From contig RPFO01001278.1 of assembly GCA_009746045.1 (NCBI GenBank), positions 1 to 35,000 on the forward strand: a stretch of 35,000 nt of DNA. The letters are read 5' to 3'. This document shows, piece by piece, positions 23,601-34,162 of this stretch (position 1 is the stretch's first letter; every line of letters begins with the position of its first letter). A program made the translations under genes and the position numbers. The notes beneath the pieces are model-generated. The model had not been told where the DNA came from. It searched no databases and saw only the letters and a list, made by a program, of their open reading frames with translations. The stretch is from Mesostigma viride. Its lineage: Eukaryota > Streptophyta > Mesostigmatophyceae > Mesostigmatales > Mesostigmataceae.

Positions 23601-26600
23601 ACACCATGGGAGCCTGAATCCTCATCATTTACTATTCCTTGACATCCATGTACGTAGACGGGCCATGATGACACCATGGGAGCCTGAATCCTCATCATTT
23701 TTTTTTCTTTGACATCCATGTACATACGTAGGCCAGCCATGATGACACCAATGGAGCCTGAATTCTCATCATTAATTACATACATGCCATCCATGTACGT
23801 AGACAGGCCATGACATCTGACACCATGGGAGCCTGAATCCTCATCATTTACTATTCCTTGACATCCATGTACGTAGACGGGCCATGATGACACCATGGGA
23901 GCCTGAATCCTCATCATTTTTTTTTCTTTGACATCCATGTACATACGTAGGCCAGCCATGATGACACCAATGGAGCCTGAATCCTCATCATTAATTACAT
24001 ACATAAATGCCAACCATGTACATACACGGGCAATGATGACACCAATGGAGCCTGAATCCTCATCATTAATTACATAAATGGCAACCATGTACATACACGG
24101 GCAATGATGACACCATGGGAGCCTGAATCCTCATCATTTTTTTTTTCTTTGACATCCATGTACATACGTAGGCCAGCCATGATGACACCAATGGAGCCTG
24201 AATCCTCATCATTAATTACATACATGCCATCCATGTACGTAGACAAGCCATGATGACCCCATGGGAGCCTGAATCCTCATCATTAATTACATACATGCCA
24301 TCCATGTACGTAGACAGGCCATGATGACACCATGGGAGCCTGAATCCTCATCATTTACTATTCCTTGACATCCATGTACGTAGGCCAGCCATGGAGACAC
24401 CATGGGAGCCTGAATCCTCCTCATTAATTACATAAATGCCAACCATGTACGTAGACAAGCCATGATGACCCCATGGGAGCCTGAATCCTCATCATTAATT
24501 ACATAAATGCCATCCATGTACGTAGACGGGCCATGATGACACCATGGGAGCCTGAATCCTCATCATTTACTATTCCTTGACATCCATGTACGTAGGCCAG
24601 CCATGGAGACACCATGGGAGCCTGAATCCTCCTCATTAATTACATAAATGCCAACCATGTACGTAGACAAGCCATGATGACCCCATGGGAGCCTGAATCC
24701 TCATCATTAATTACATAAATGCCATCCATGTAAGTAGACGGGCCATGATGACACCATGGGAGCCTGAATCCTCCTCATTAATTACATAAATGCCAACCAT
24801 GTACGTAGACAAGCCATGATGACACCATGGGAGCCTGAATCCTCATCATTAATTACATAAATGCCATCCATGTACGTAGACGGGCCATGATGACACCATG
24901 GGAGCCTGAATCCTCATCATTAATTACATAAATGCCATTCATGTACGTAGGCCAGCCATGGAGACACCATGGGAGCCTGAATCCTCATCATTAATTACAT
25001 ACATGCCAACAATGTAGGTAGACAAGCCATGATGACACCATGGGAGCCTGAATCCTCATCATTTATTTTATGAGACATCCATGTACGTAGGCCAGCCATG
25101 ATGACACCATGGGAGCCTGAATCCTCATCATTTCTTTTTCTTTGACATCCATGTACGTAGGCCAGCCATGATGACACCATGGGAGCCTGAATCCTCCTCA
25201 TTAATTACATACATGCCATCCATGTACGTACACGGGCCATGATGACACCATGGGAGCCTGAATCCTCATCATTTACTATTCCTTGACATCCATGTACGTA
25301 GGCCAGCCATGGAGACACCATGGGAGCCTGAATCCTCATCATTAATTACATAAATGCCAACCATGTACGTAGACAAGCCATGATGACACCATGGGAGCCT
25401 GAATCCTCCTCATTAATTACATAAATGCCAACCATGTACGTAGACAAGCCATGATGACACCATGGGAGCCTGAATCCTCATCATTAATTACATACATGCC
25501 ATCCATGTACGTAGACAGGCCATGATGACACCATGGGAGCCTGAATCCTCATCATTTACTATTCCTTGACATCCATGTACGTAGGCCAGCCATGGAGACA
25601 CCATGGGAGCCTGAATCCTCCTCATTAATTACATAAATGCCAACCATGTACGTAGACAAGCCATGATGACCCCATGGGAGCCTGAATCCTCATCATTAAT
25701 TACATAAATGCCATCCATGTAAGTAGACGGGCCATGATGACACCATGGGAGCCTGAATCCTCCTCATTAATTTCATACATGCCAACAACACGTAGACGGG
25801 CCATAATGACACCACGGGAGCCTGAATCCTGATCATTTTTTTTTCTTTGACATCCATGTACGTAGGCCAGCCATGATGACACCATGGGAGCCTGAATCCT
25901 CATCATTTTTTTTCTGAGACATCCATGTACGTAGGCCAGCCATGATGACACCATGGGAGCCTGAATCCTCATCATTAAATACATACATGCCATCCATGTA
26001 CGTAGACAGGCCATGACATCTGACACCATGGGAGCCTGAATCCTCATCATTTACTATTCCTTGACATCCATGTACGTAGACGGGCCATGATGACACCATG
26101 GGAGCCTGAATCCTCATCATTTTTTTTTCTTTGACATCCATGTACATACGTAGGCCAGCCATGATGACACCAATGGAGCCTGAATCCTCATCATTAATTA
26201 CATACATAAATGCCATGATCATCAATGACCCCATGGGAGCCTGAATCCTCATCATTAAATACATAAATGCCACGGTCCATGTACGTAGACGGGCCATGAT
26301 GACACCAATGGAGCCTGAATCCTCATCATTAATTACATAAATGCCAACCATGTACATACACGGGCAATGATGACACCATGGGAGCCTGAATCCTCATCAT
26401 TAATTACATAAATGCCAACCATGTACGTAGGCCAGCCATGATGACACCAATGGAGCCTGAATCCTCATCATTAATTACATACATAAATGCCATGATCATC
26501 AATGACCCCATGGGAGCCTGAATCCTCATCATTAAATACATAAATGCCACGGTCCATGTACGTAGACGGGCCATGATGACACCAATGGAGCCTGAATCCT

Positions 26601-27476
26601 CATCATTAATTACATAAATGCCAACCATGTACATACACGGGCAATGATGACACCATGGGAGCCTGAATCCTCATCATTAATTACATAAATGCCAACCATG
26701 TACGTAGGCCAGCCATGATGACACTATGGGAGCCTGAATCCTCATCATTAATTTCATACATGCCAACAACACGTAGACGGGCCATAATGACACCACGGGA
26801 GCCTGAATCCTCATCATTTTTTTTTCTTTGACATCCATGTACGTAGGCCAGCCATGATGACACCATGGGAGCCTGAATCCTCATCATTTTTTTTCTGAGA
26901 CATCCATGTACGTAGGCCAGCCATGATGACACCATGGGAGCCTGAATCCTCATCATTAAATACATACATGCCATCCATGTACGTAGACAGGCCATGATGA
27001 CACCATGGGAGCCTGAATCCTCATCATTTACTATTCCTTGACATCCATGTACGTAGACGGGCCATGATGACACCATGGGAGCCTGAATCCTCATCATTTT
27101 TTTTTCTTTGACATCCATGTACATACGTAGGCCAGCCATGATGACACCAATGGAGCCTGAATTCTCATCATTAATTACATACATGCCATCCATGTACGTA
27201 GACAGGCCATGACATCTGACACCATGGGAGCCTGAATCCTCATCATTTACTATTCCTTGACATCCATGTACGTAGACGGGCCATGATGACACCATGGGAG
27301 CCTGAATCCTCATCATTTTTTTTTCTTTGACATCCATGTACATACGTAGGCCAGCCATGATGACACCAATGGAGCCTGAATCCTCATCATTAATTACATA
27401 CATAAATGCCAACCATGTACATACACGGGCAATGATGACACCAATGGAGCCTGAATCCTCATCATTAATTACATAA
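11644..27476 (+). repeat. Higher-order repeats within the satellite
   Basis: Using the rare variant ATGGCAACC as a landmark (11644, 15411, 19738, 24078; the equivalent site at 27477 reads ATGCC), the array divides into blocks of 3,767, 4,327, 4,340 and 3,399 bp with the same internal order of variants. Inside the first three blocks, a ~200-bp variant group (12561/14557, 16328/18324, 20655/22651) repeats at exactly 1,996 bp. Sequence between equivalent copies is almost identical, indicating recent multi-unit amplification. Block ends are approximate. Confidence 0.88.
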
Positions 27477-28431
27477 ATGCCAACCATGTACATACACGGG
27501 CAATGATGACACCATGGGAGCCTGAATCCTCATCATTTTTTTTTTCTTTGACATCCATGTACATACGTAGGCCAGCCATGATGACACCAATGGAGCCTGA
27601 ATCCTCATCATTAATTACATACATGCCATCCATGTACGTAGACAAGCCATGATGACACCATGGGAGCCTGAATCCTCATCATTAATTACATACATGCCAT
27701 CCATGTACGTAGACAGGCCATGATGACACCATGGGAGCCTGAATCCTCATCATTTACTATTCCTTGACATCCATGTACGTAGGCCAGCCATGGAGACACC
27801 ATGGGAGCCTGAATCCTCCTCATTAATTACATAAATGCCAACCATGTACGTAGACAAGCCATGATGACCCCATGGGAGCCTGAATCCTCATCATTTACTA
27901 TTCCTTGACATCCATGTACGTAGGCCAGCCATGATGACACCAATGGAGCCTGAATCCTCCTCGTTAATTACATAAATGCCAACCATGTACGTAGACAAGC
28001 CATGATGACCCCATGGGAGCCTGAATCCTCATCATTTACTATTCCTTGACATCCATGTACGTAGACGGGCCATGATGACACCATGGGAGCCTGAATCCTC
28101 ATCATTTACTATTCCTTGACATCCATGTACGTAGGCCAGCCATGATGACACCAATGAAGCCTGAATCCTCTTCATTTTCTTAATGAGAGGATTCAGGTTA
28201 CATAAATGCCAACCATGTAGGTAGACAAGCCATGATGACACCATGGGAGCCTGAATCCTCATCATTAAATACATAAATGCCATCCATGTACGTAGGCCAG
28301 CCATGGAGACACCATGGGAGCCTGAATCCTCCTCATTAATTACATAAATGCCAACCATGTACGTAGACAAGCCATGATGACACCATGGGAGCCTGAATCC
28401 TCATCATTTACTATTCCTTGACATCCATGTA

Positions 28432-29520
28432 CGTAGGCCAGCCATGATGACACCAATGGAGCCTGAATCCTCCTCGTTAATTACATAAATGCCAACCATG
28501 TACGTAGACAAGCCATGATGACCCCATGGGAGCCTGAATCCTCATCATTTACTATTCCTTGACATCCATGTACGTAGACGGGCCATGATGACACCATGGG
28601 AGCCTGAATCCTCTTCATTAATTACATAAATGCCAACCATGTACGTAGACGGGCCATGATGACACCATGGGAGCCTGAATCCTCATCATTTTTTTTATGA
28701 AACATCCATGTACGTAGGCCAGCCATGATGACACCATGGGAGCCTGAATCCTCATCATTTTTTTTTCTTTGACATCCATGTACGTAGACGGGCCATGATG
28801 ACACCATGGGAGCCTGAATCCTCATCATTAATTACATACATGCCATCCATGTACGTACACGGGCCATGATGACACCATGGGAGCCTGAATCCTCATCATT
28901 TACTATTCCTTGACATCCATGTACGTAGGCCAGCCATGGAGACACCATGGGAGCCTGAATCCTCCTCGTTAATTACATAAATGCCAACCATGTACGTAGA
29001 CAAGCCATGATGACCCCATGGGAGCCTGAATCCTCATCATTTACTATTCCTTGACATCCATGTACGTAGACGGGCCATGATGACACCATGGGAGCCTGAA
29101 TCCTCTTCATTAATTACATAAATGCCAACCATGTACGTAGACGGGCCATGATGACACCATGGGAGCCTGAATCCTCATCATTTTTTTTATGAAACATCCA
29201 TGTACGTAGGCCAGCCATGATGACACCATGGGAGCCTGAATCCTCATCATTTTTTTTTCTTTGACATCCATGTACGTAGACGGGCCATGATGACACCATG
29301 GGAGCCTGAATCCTCATCATTAATTACATACATGCCATCCATGTACGTACACGGGCCATGATGACACCATGGGAGCCTGAATCCTCATCATTTACTATTC
29401 CTTGACATCCATGTACGTAGGCCAGCCATGGAGACACCATGGGAGCCTGAATCCTCCTCGTTAATTACATAAATGCCAACCATGTACGTAGACAAGCCAT
29501 GATGACCCCATGGGAGCCTG
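28432..29520 (+). repeat. 492-bp tandem duplication near the array's inner end
   Basis: A seven-unit group containing the rare ATGAAACAT linker occurs at 28622 and again at 29114, offset 492 bp, apparently identical. The same order of header and linker variants reappears inverted at about 30262-30960, so this block is the likely source of the inverted segment. Confidence 0.82.
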
Positions 29521-30225
29521 AATCCTCATCATTAATTACATAAATGCCATTCATGTACGTAGGCCAGCCATGGAGACACCATGGGAGCCTGAATCCTCAT
29601 CATTAATTACATACATGCCAACAATGTAGGTAGACAAGCCATGATGACACCATGGGAGCCTGAATCCTCATCATTTATTTTATGAGACATCCATGTACGT
29701 AGGCCAGCCATGATGACACCATGGGAGCCTGAATCCTCATCATTTCTTTTTCTTTGACATCCATGTACGTAGGCCAGCCATGATGACACCATGGGAGCCT
29801 GAATCCTCCTCATTAATTACATACATGCCATCCATGTACGTACACGGGCCATGATGACACCATGGGAGCCTGAATCCTCCTCATTTACTATTCCTTGACA
29901 TCCATGTACGTAGGCCAGCCATGGAGACACCATGGGAGCCTGAATCCTCATCATTAATTACATAAATGCCAACCATGTACGTAGACAAGCCATGATGACA
30001 CCATGGGAGCCTGAATCCTCCTCATTAATTACATAAATGCCAACCATGTACGTAGACAAGCCATGATGACACCATGGGAGCCTGAATCCTCATCATTAAT
30101 TACATACATGCCATCCATGTACGTAGACAGGCCATGATGACACCATGGGAGCCTGAATCCTCATCATTTACTATTCCTTGACATCCATGTACGTAGGCCA
30201 GCCATGGAGACACCATGGGAGCCTG

Positions 30226-30290
30226 AATCCTCATCATTAAATACATAAATGCCATCCATGTAATTAATGATGAGGATTCAGGCTCCCATG
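30226..30290. other. Polarity-switch junction (hairpin centre)
   Basis: Forward units end in ...GCCATCCATGTA and reversed units begin ATGTAATTAATGATGAGG, sharing ATGTA at 30258-30262. CCTGAATCCTCATCATTA on the left pairs with TAATGATGAGGATTCAGG on the right across a loop of about 25 nt. This is the only orientation change seen between whole units. Confidence 0.9.
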
Positions 30291-31303
30291 GTGTCATCAT
30301 GGCCCGTCTACGTACATGGATGTCAAGGAATAGTAAATGATGAGGATTCAGGCTCCCATGGTGTCATCATGGCTTGTCTACGTACATGGTTGGCATTTAT
30401 GTAATTAACGAGGAGGATTCAGGCTCCCATAATGTCTCCATGGCTGGCCTACGTACATGGATGTCAAGGAATAGTAAATGATGAGGATTCAGGCTCCCAT
30501 GGTGTCATCATGGCCCGTCTACGTACATGGATGGCATGTATGTAATTAATGATGAGGATTCAGGCTCCCATGGTGTCATCATGGCCCGTCTACGTATATG
30601 GATGTCAAAGAAAAAAAAATGACGAGGATTCAGGCTCCCATGGTGTCATCATGGCTGGCCTACGTACATGGATGTCTCATAAAAAAAATGATGAGGATTC
30701 AGGCTCCCATGGTGTCATCATGGCCCGTCTACGTACATGGTTGGCATTTATGTAATTAATGAAGAGGATTCAGGCTCCCATGGTGTCATCATGGCCCGTC
30801 TACGTACATGGATGTCAAGGAATAGTAAATGATGAGGATTCAGGCTCCCATGGGGTCATCATGGCTTGTCTACGTACATGGTTGGCATTTATGTAATTAA
30901 CGAGGAGGATTCAGGCTCCATTGGTGTCATCATGGCTGGCCTACGTACATGGATGTCTCATAAAATAAATGATGAGGATTCAGGCTCCCGTGGTGTCATT
31001 ATGGCCCGTCTACGTGTTGTTGGCATGTATGAAATTAATGATGAGGATTCAGGCTCCCATAGTGTCATCATGGCTGGCCTACGTACATGGTTGGCATTTA
31101 TGTATTTAATGATGAGGATTCAGGCTCCCATGGTGTCATCATGGCTTGTCTATGTACATGGTTGGCATTTATGTAATTAATGATGAGGATTCAGGCTCCA
31201 TTGGTGTCATCATGGCCCGTCTACGTACATGGGTGGCATTTATGTATTTAATGATGAGGATTTAGGCTCCCATGGGGTCATCATGGCTTGTCTACGTACA
31301 TGG
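30261..31303 (-). repeat. ~70-bp satellite array, reversed polarity
   Basis: About 15 satellite units in the opposite orientation. The outermost two or three units match those at the left edge of the forward array (10160-10370), as part of the mirrored arms. The inner nine match the 28432-29100 block in inverted order, with a few base differences. Confidence 0.95.
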
Positions 31304-31579
31304 AGTCATATTGATTCATGGAACAATGAGATACCATTCTTAATTGAAAATTGTTCTTGATACTTTCACATGCATGCCCGGAATCGTGAATTTGTGCGGG
31401 TTTCCATGATGACAATCCTCATTGAATTCTTGAGCACACAATATTGAGCAATTTAGGGGCACTTCGGCAATGTTGACCATTTTCATTCATGATCAATAAA
31501 ATTAACATTTAATGCAATAAATACATATTCCACTCATTTTAATAAACCATGCAAAAACTTTACAAGCACGCTCAAGCTA

Positions 31580-32355
31580 GGGGTGGGCTGGCATGCACGC
31601 GTGGGTGTGGGGGTGGGCTGGCATGCATGCGTGGGTGTGGGGGTGGGCTGGCATGCACGTGTGGGTGTGGGGGTGGGCTGGCATGCATGCGTGGGTGTGG
31701 GGTTGGGCTAGCCTGCATGCGTGGGTGTGGGGGGGGGCTGGCATGCATGCGTGGGTGTGTGTGGGGGGCTAGCATGCATGCGTAAGTGTGGGGGGGGGCT
31801 GGCATGCATGCGTGGGTGTGGGGGGGGGCTGGCATGCATGCGTGGGTGTGTGTGGGGGGCTAGCATGCATGCGTAAGTGTGGGGGGGGGCTGGCATGCAT
31901 GCGTGGGTGTGTATGGGGGCTGGCATGCATGCGTGGGTGTGTGTGGGGGGCTAGCATGCATGCGTGGGTGTGTGGGGGGGCTGTCATGCATGCGTGGGTG
32001 TGTGTGGGGGCTGGCATCCATGCGTGGGTGTGTGGGGGGGCTAGCATGCATGCGTGGGTGTGGGGGTGGGCTAGCATGCATGCGTGGGTGTGGGGGGGGG
32101 CGGTCATGCATGCGTGGGTGTGTGGGGGGGCTGGCATGCATGCGTGGGTGTGTGGGGGGGCTAGCATGCATGCGTGGGTGTGGGGGTGGGCTAGCATGCA
32201 TGCGTGGGTGTGAGTGTGGGCTAGCATGCATGCGTGGGTGTGGGGGGGGCTAGCATGCATGCGTGGGTGTGGGGGGGCCGGGGCCGGGGCTAGCATGCAT
32301 GCGTGGGTGTGGGGGTGGGCTAGCATGCATGCGTGGGTGTGGGGGGGGGCTAGCA
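31580..32355. repeat. 30-bp CATGCATG minisatellite, right arm
   Basis: Mirror copy of the left-arm minisatellite. I compared the variant units in order (for example the GGATG, ACAGCC, ACTTACGC, GCAGG and ACGTGC variants) and they occur in the same sequence. Differences are limited mostly to lengths of C/G runs. That means the two arrays have not slipped independently since they last shared sequence. Confidence 0.95.
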
Positions 32356-32547
32356 CGCCCCACCCCTCCATCGGCACAGCCAGCCTTGTGAGTCTACCCT
32401 TAACAACAAGGCTGGTAGGACGACACGCCTGAGCAGCATATGTCATGCCTATCTCAGGCTAATAATGTGTGATTTTGTGCCAACAACCAAGTTGTTCCAC
32501 CCAACAACACATTATAAACCCTCTTCCAAAATGCCCAACAAGCCGGA

Positions 32548-32579
32548 CACGTGGAGGACCACACACGCAGTATATAAAG
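32548..32579 (+). promoter_or_regulatory. Outward-facing TATA box and G-box, right arm
   Basis: CACGTG at 32548-32553 is followed by TATATAAAG at 32571-32579 on the plus strand. Transcription would start near 32600 and run rightward through the outer arm into flanking DNA. A short upstream frame starts at the ATG near 32634, and a GAG/GTAAGA donor-like site lies at 33067 in both arms. Confidence 0.5.
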
Positions 32580-32994
32580 AGAAAATAAGCTGACTTTTTA
32601 TCCAGCCAACCTGTGGCTAGCTGCTCTGGTTAGCATGACAAATGCTAACATTTACTCAGTGGGAAAGGTGAAGAGACCATTGGAACAGCCTACCTGACGC
32701 ATGTGCCACCAAAGCATTGTGTCCCGCAAAATGCACACTGCCTCCTTTCTAACAAGCACGAGCCGCTCTCTTTAGGAGACAGGTGCCAGCTCGTCAGTGT
32801 CTGGGGAAAATGATGCCGCTGCTTAGGAAGACCGCGTGAATTTCCTCGAACACAACTGTCTATAAAGCAAAAGAAATTTCAGAGAAGCATGGAAATAAAA
32901 GCATTACACCTTCCCGACAGGTTGTGGGCCACGCGCTGCAGCAAGCCAGCCACGTCACAGACGAACTTGCTTAAAAACATCCAGGAATCCAGCG

Positions 32995-33201
32995 ATGCAG
33001 CGCCAGGACCCGCAACTTCATGGCTGCATCTGGCCGGAAAGAAGGCAAAAAGCTTACGCTCAACGAGGTAAGAAAGCAGGAAAGCGCTATCTTAGGACGT
33101 TTAATACAAGAACGTACCATAACGGGCATTTATTCGTGCCCAGGCGCACAAGAAAGGCCACCCTTTCATGGAGAGGTCGGGCGCGCATGGCGCAGGCCTA
33201 A
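32995..33201 (+). CDS. Small basic ORF, right arm copy (doubtful gene)
   Basis: A 68-codon frame starting MQRQDPQL, the mirrored partner of 8468-8259. A longer overlapping frame (33020-33418, 132 codons, starting MAASGRKEGKKLT) is open here, and its left-arm equivalent is open too but has lost the ATG (CTG). Neither frame has a recognised domain. The nearby GTAAGA donor-like site (33067) suggests transcripts could be spliced, which would change any product. Confidence 0.2.
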   Translation: MQRQDPQLHGCIWPERRQKAYAQRGKKAGKRYLRTFNTRTYHNGHLFVPRRTRKATLSWRGRARMAQA

Positions 33202-33562
33202 TGTTATCTTACCGCAAAATGACGGGAAAGGTAAAGATAGCAGCGGGAATTTTTACGGCTTTAGAAACATCATTAAACTAGCTTCCATTAGGACCATCAA
33301 AACTGGCAACAATCGACAATCACACCTGCAGGCATCAATTATACTTTATTCATCCCGACAGAAATTCAGGCCGGACCCCCCTGCCGATGGTAAAGAAAAA
33401 GAGCCCGCGACATTATAGATCGCAACTATCCCACCATAAATTAGAATCAGTAACTAATTTTCTCCAAGAATCGAGCATTTTTTCTGCTTTCCGCGAGCCA
33501 GATTTGTCACGTTTCGTCTAAAAGCAGTCGCCATGGCCACTTCCGCAAGGGGTGCGCGCACC

Positions 33563-34162
33563 GTGCACCCACTTTTCACGGTACGGAGGGTACCGCGGAA
33601 TTTTTTTGGCGCGGAAAATATTCGCCGCCAAAAATTAACCATGCATGCATGCCCGTCGTCTCCAAACATTGCATTACATGCACGTGACGGCGTGTTCCCT
33701 CGGTCATGGTGCGCGGCGGTGCCAGCTGGACTGATGTCATGCCCTCCACGTAGGCTCGTTCTACATTTCAAAACTGATCCATGGCGCATAATTAGAATTT
33801 TGGAAGGTAGAATCAGGTTCTGAAGGTTCTACATAGTAGCCTAGTAAGGGTACACTAACATGTAGCCCAGTAGTTACTAATCCTGCGATCATGACGGAAT
33901 ATACATGTAGTGATACTAATCGATACATGTAGTACACATGGTTGGCGCACAGAATGTTGTACAACCTGCCCTACATGTCGGAAAAACGCACACTCTGACA
34001 AACGTGATTGAAATATATTGTACAACATCATCACTAACGCTACATCCGGAACTGTTCTAGTGAATAGCATTACAATGTACTCCCCCGGCAGGTGTGGGTG
34101 CCCGAGTACTTGGGAGTCTGAACACGCAGTGTCGACTCCTATTGGTGCAAAAAGTCGTTTGG
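33563..34162. other. Anonymous DNA between the two foldback elements
   Basis: No gene recognised. Two small stems are visible: GGTAC/GTACC at about 33580-33593, and TTTTTGGCG paired with CGCCAAAAA at about 33602-33637. CATGCATGCATG occurs near 33641. AGTCGTTT/AAACGACT near 34153-34174 forms an 8-bp stem at the edge of the next element. Confidence 0.5.

Larger units (their letters stand above)
10160..30260 (+). repeat. ~70-bp satellite array, forward polarity
   Basis: About 285 head-to-tail units of ~70 bp. A unit begins CCATGTACGTA, then one of four headers (GACAAGCC, GACGGGCC, GACAGGCC, GGCCAGCC). A core such as ATGATGACACCATGGGAGCC follows, then TGAATCCTCATCATT and one of three linker classes: ATTAATTACATAAATGCCA, TTTACTATTCCTTGACAT, or a T-run ending CTTTGACAT, CTGAGACAT or ATGAGACAT. 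ATGATGA and TCATCAT in the core form a possible 7-bp stem. Short frames recur on the minus strand (MMRIQAPMVSSWLAYVHG type) only because the repeat recurs. Confidence 0.97.
7900..33562. mobile_element. Giant foldback (long inverted-repeat) element with satellite core
   Basis: The sequence from 7900 inward and the reverse complement from 33562 inward match base for base in long stretches for ~2.4 kb each. The order is mirrored: outer segment, promoter-containing segment, CATGCATG minisatellite, ~270-bp spacer, first satellite units. Both ends carry the 12-bp palindrome GGTGCGCGCACC (7900-7911 and 33551-33562), beyond which similarity stops. The interior (10302-31161) is satellite. No transposase, reverse transcriptase or other enzyme is seen inside. 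Long inverted repeats containing tandem repeats resemble foldback transposons such as Drosophila FB elements. Mobility is inferred, since no target duplication is visible. The alternative is a large genomic palindrome or an assembly artefact. Confidence 0.7.
31162..33562 (-). repeat. Right arm of the giant inverted repeat
   Basis: 2,401 bp, reverse complement of the left arm. The outer segment, about 32930-33562, is the diverged part. The 30-bp minisatellite (31580-32355), the ~270-bp spacer and the promoter-like segment match the left arm nearly perfectly, in mirrored order. Confidence 0.92.

Noticed and set aside
10120-31180. Many open frames (up to 270 codons, MMRIQAPMVSSW or NDEDSGSHGVIMAG type) on the satellite
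   Set aside because: They recur only because the ~70-bp unit recurs, shift frame with unit length, and mix several frames in one product. No promoter, fixed start or domain is visible.
10160-31303. CRISPR array
   Set aside because: Units are head-to-tail satellites without unique spacers, the variable parts fall into a few recurring classes, there are no cas genes, and the context is eukaryotic.
7900-33562. Interpretation of the arms as inverted LTRs of a DIRS-like retroelement
   Set aside because: A TATA box is present, but no tyrosine recombinase, reverse transcriptase or RNase H sequence is found between the arms.
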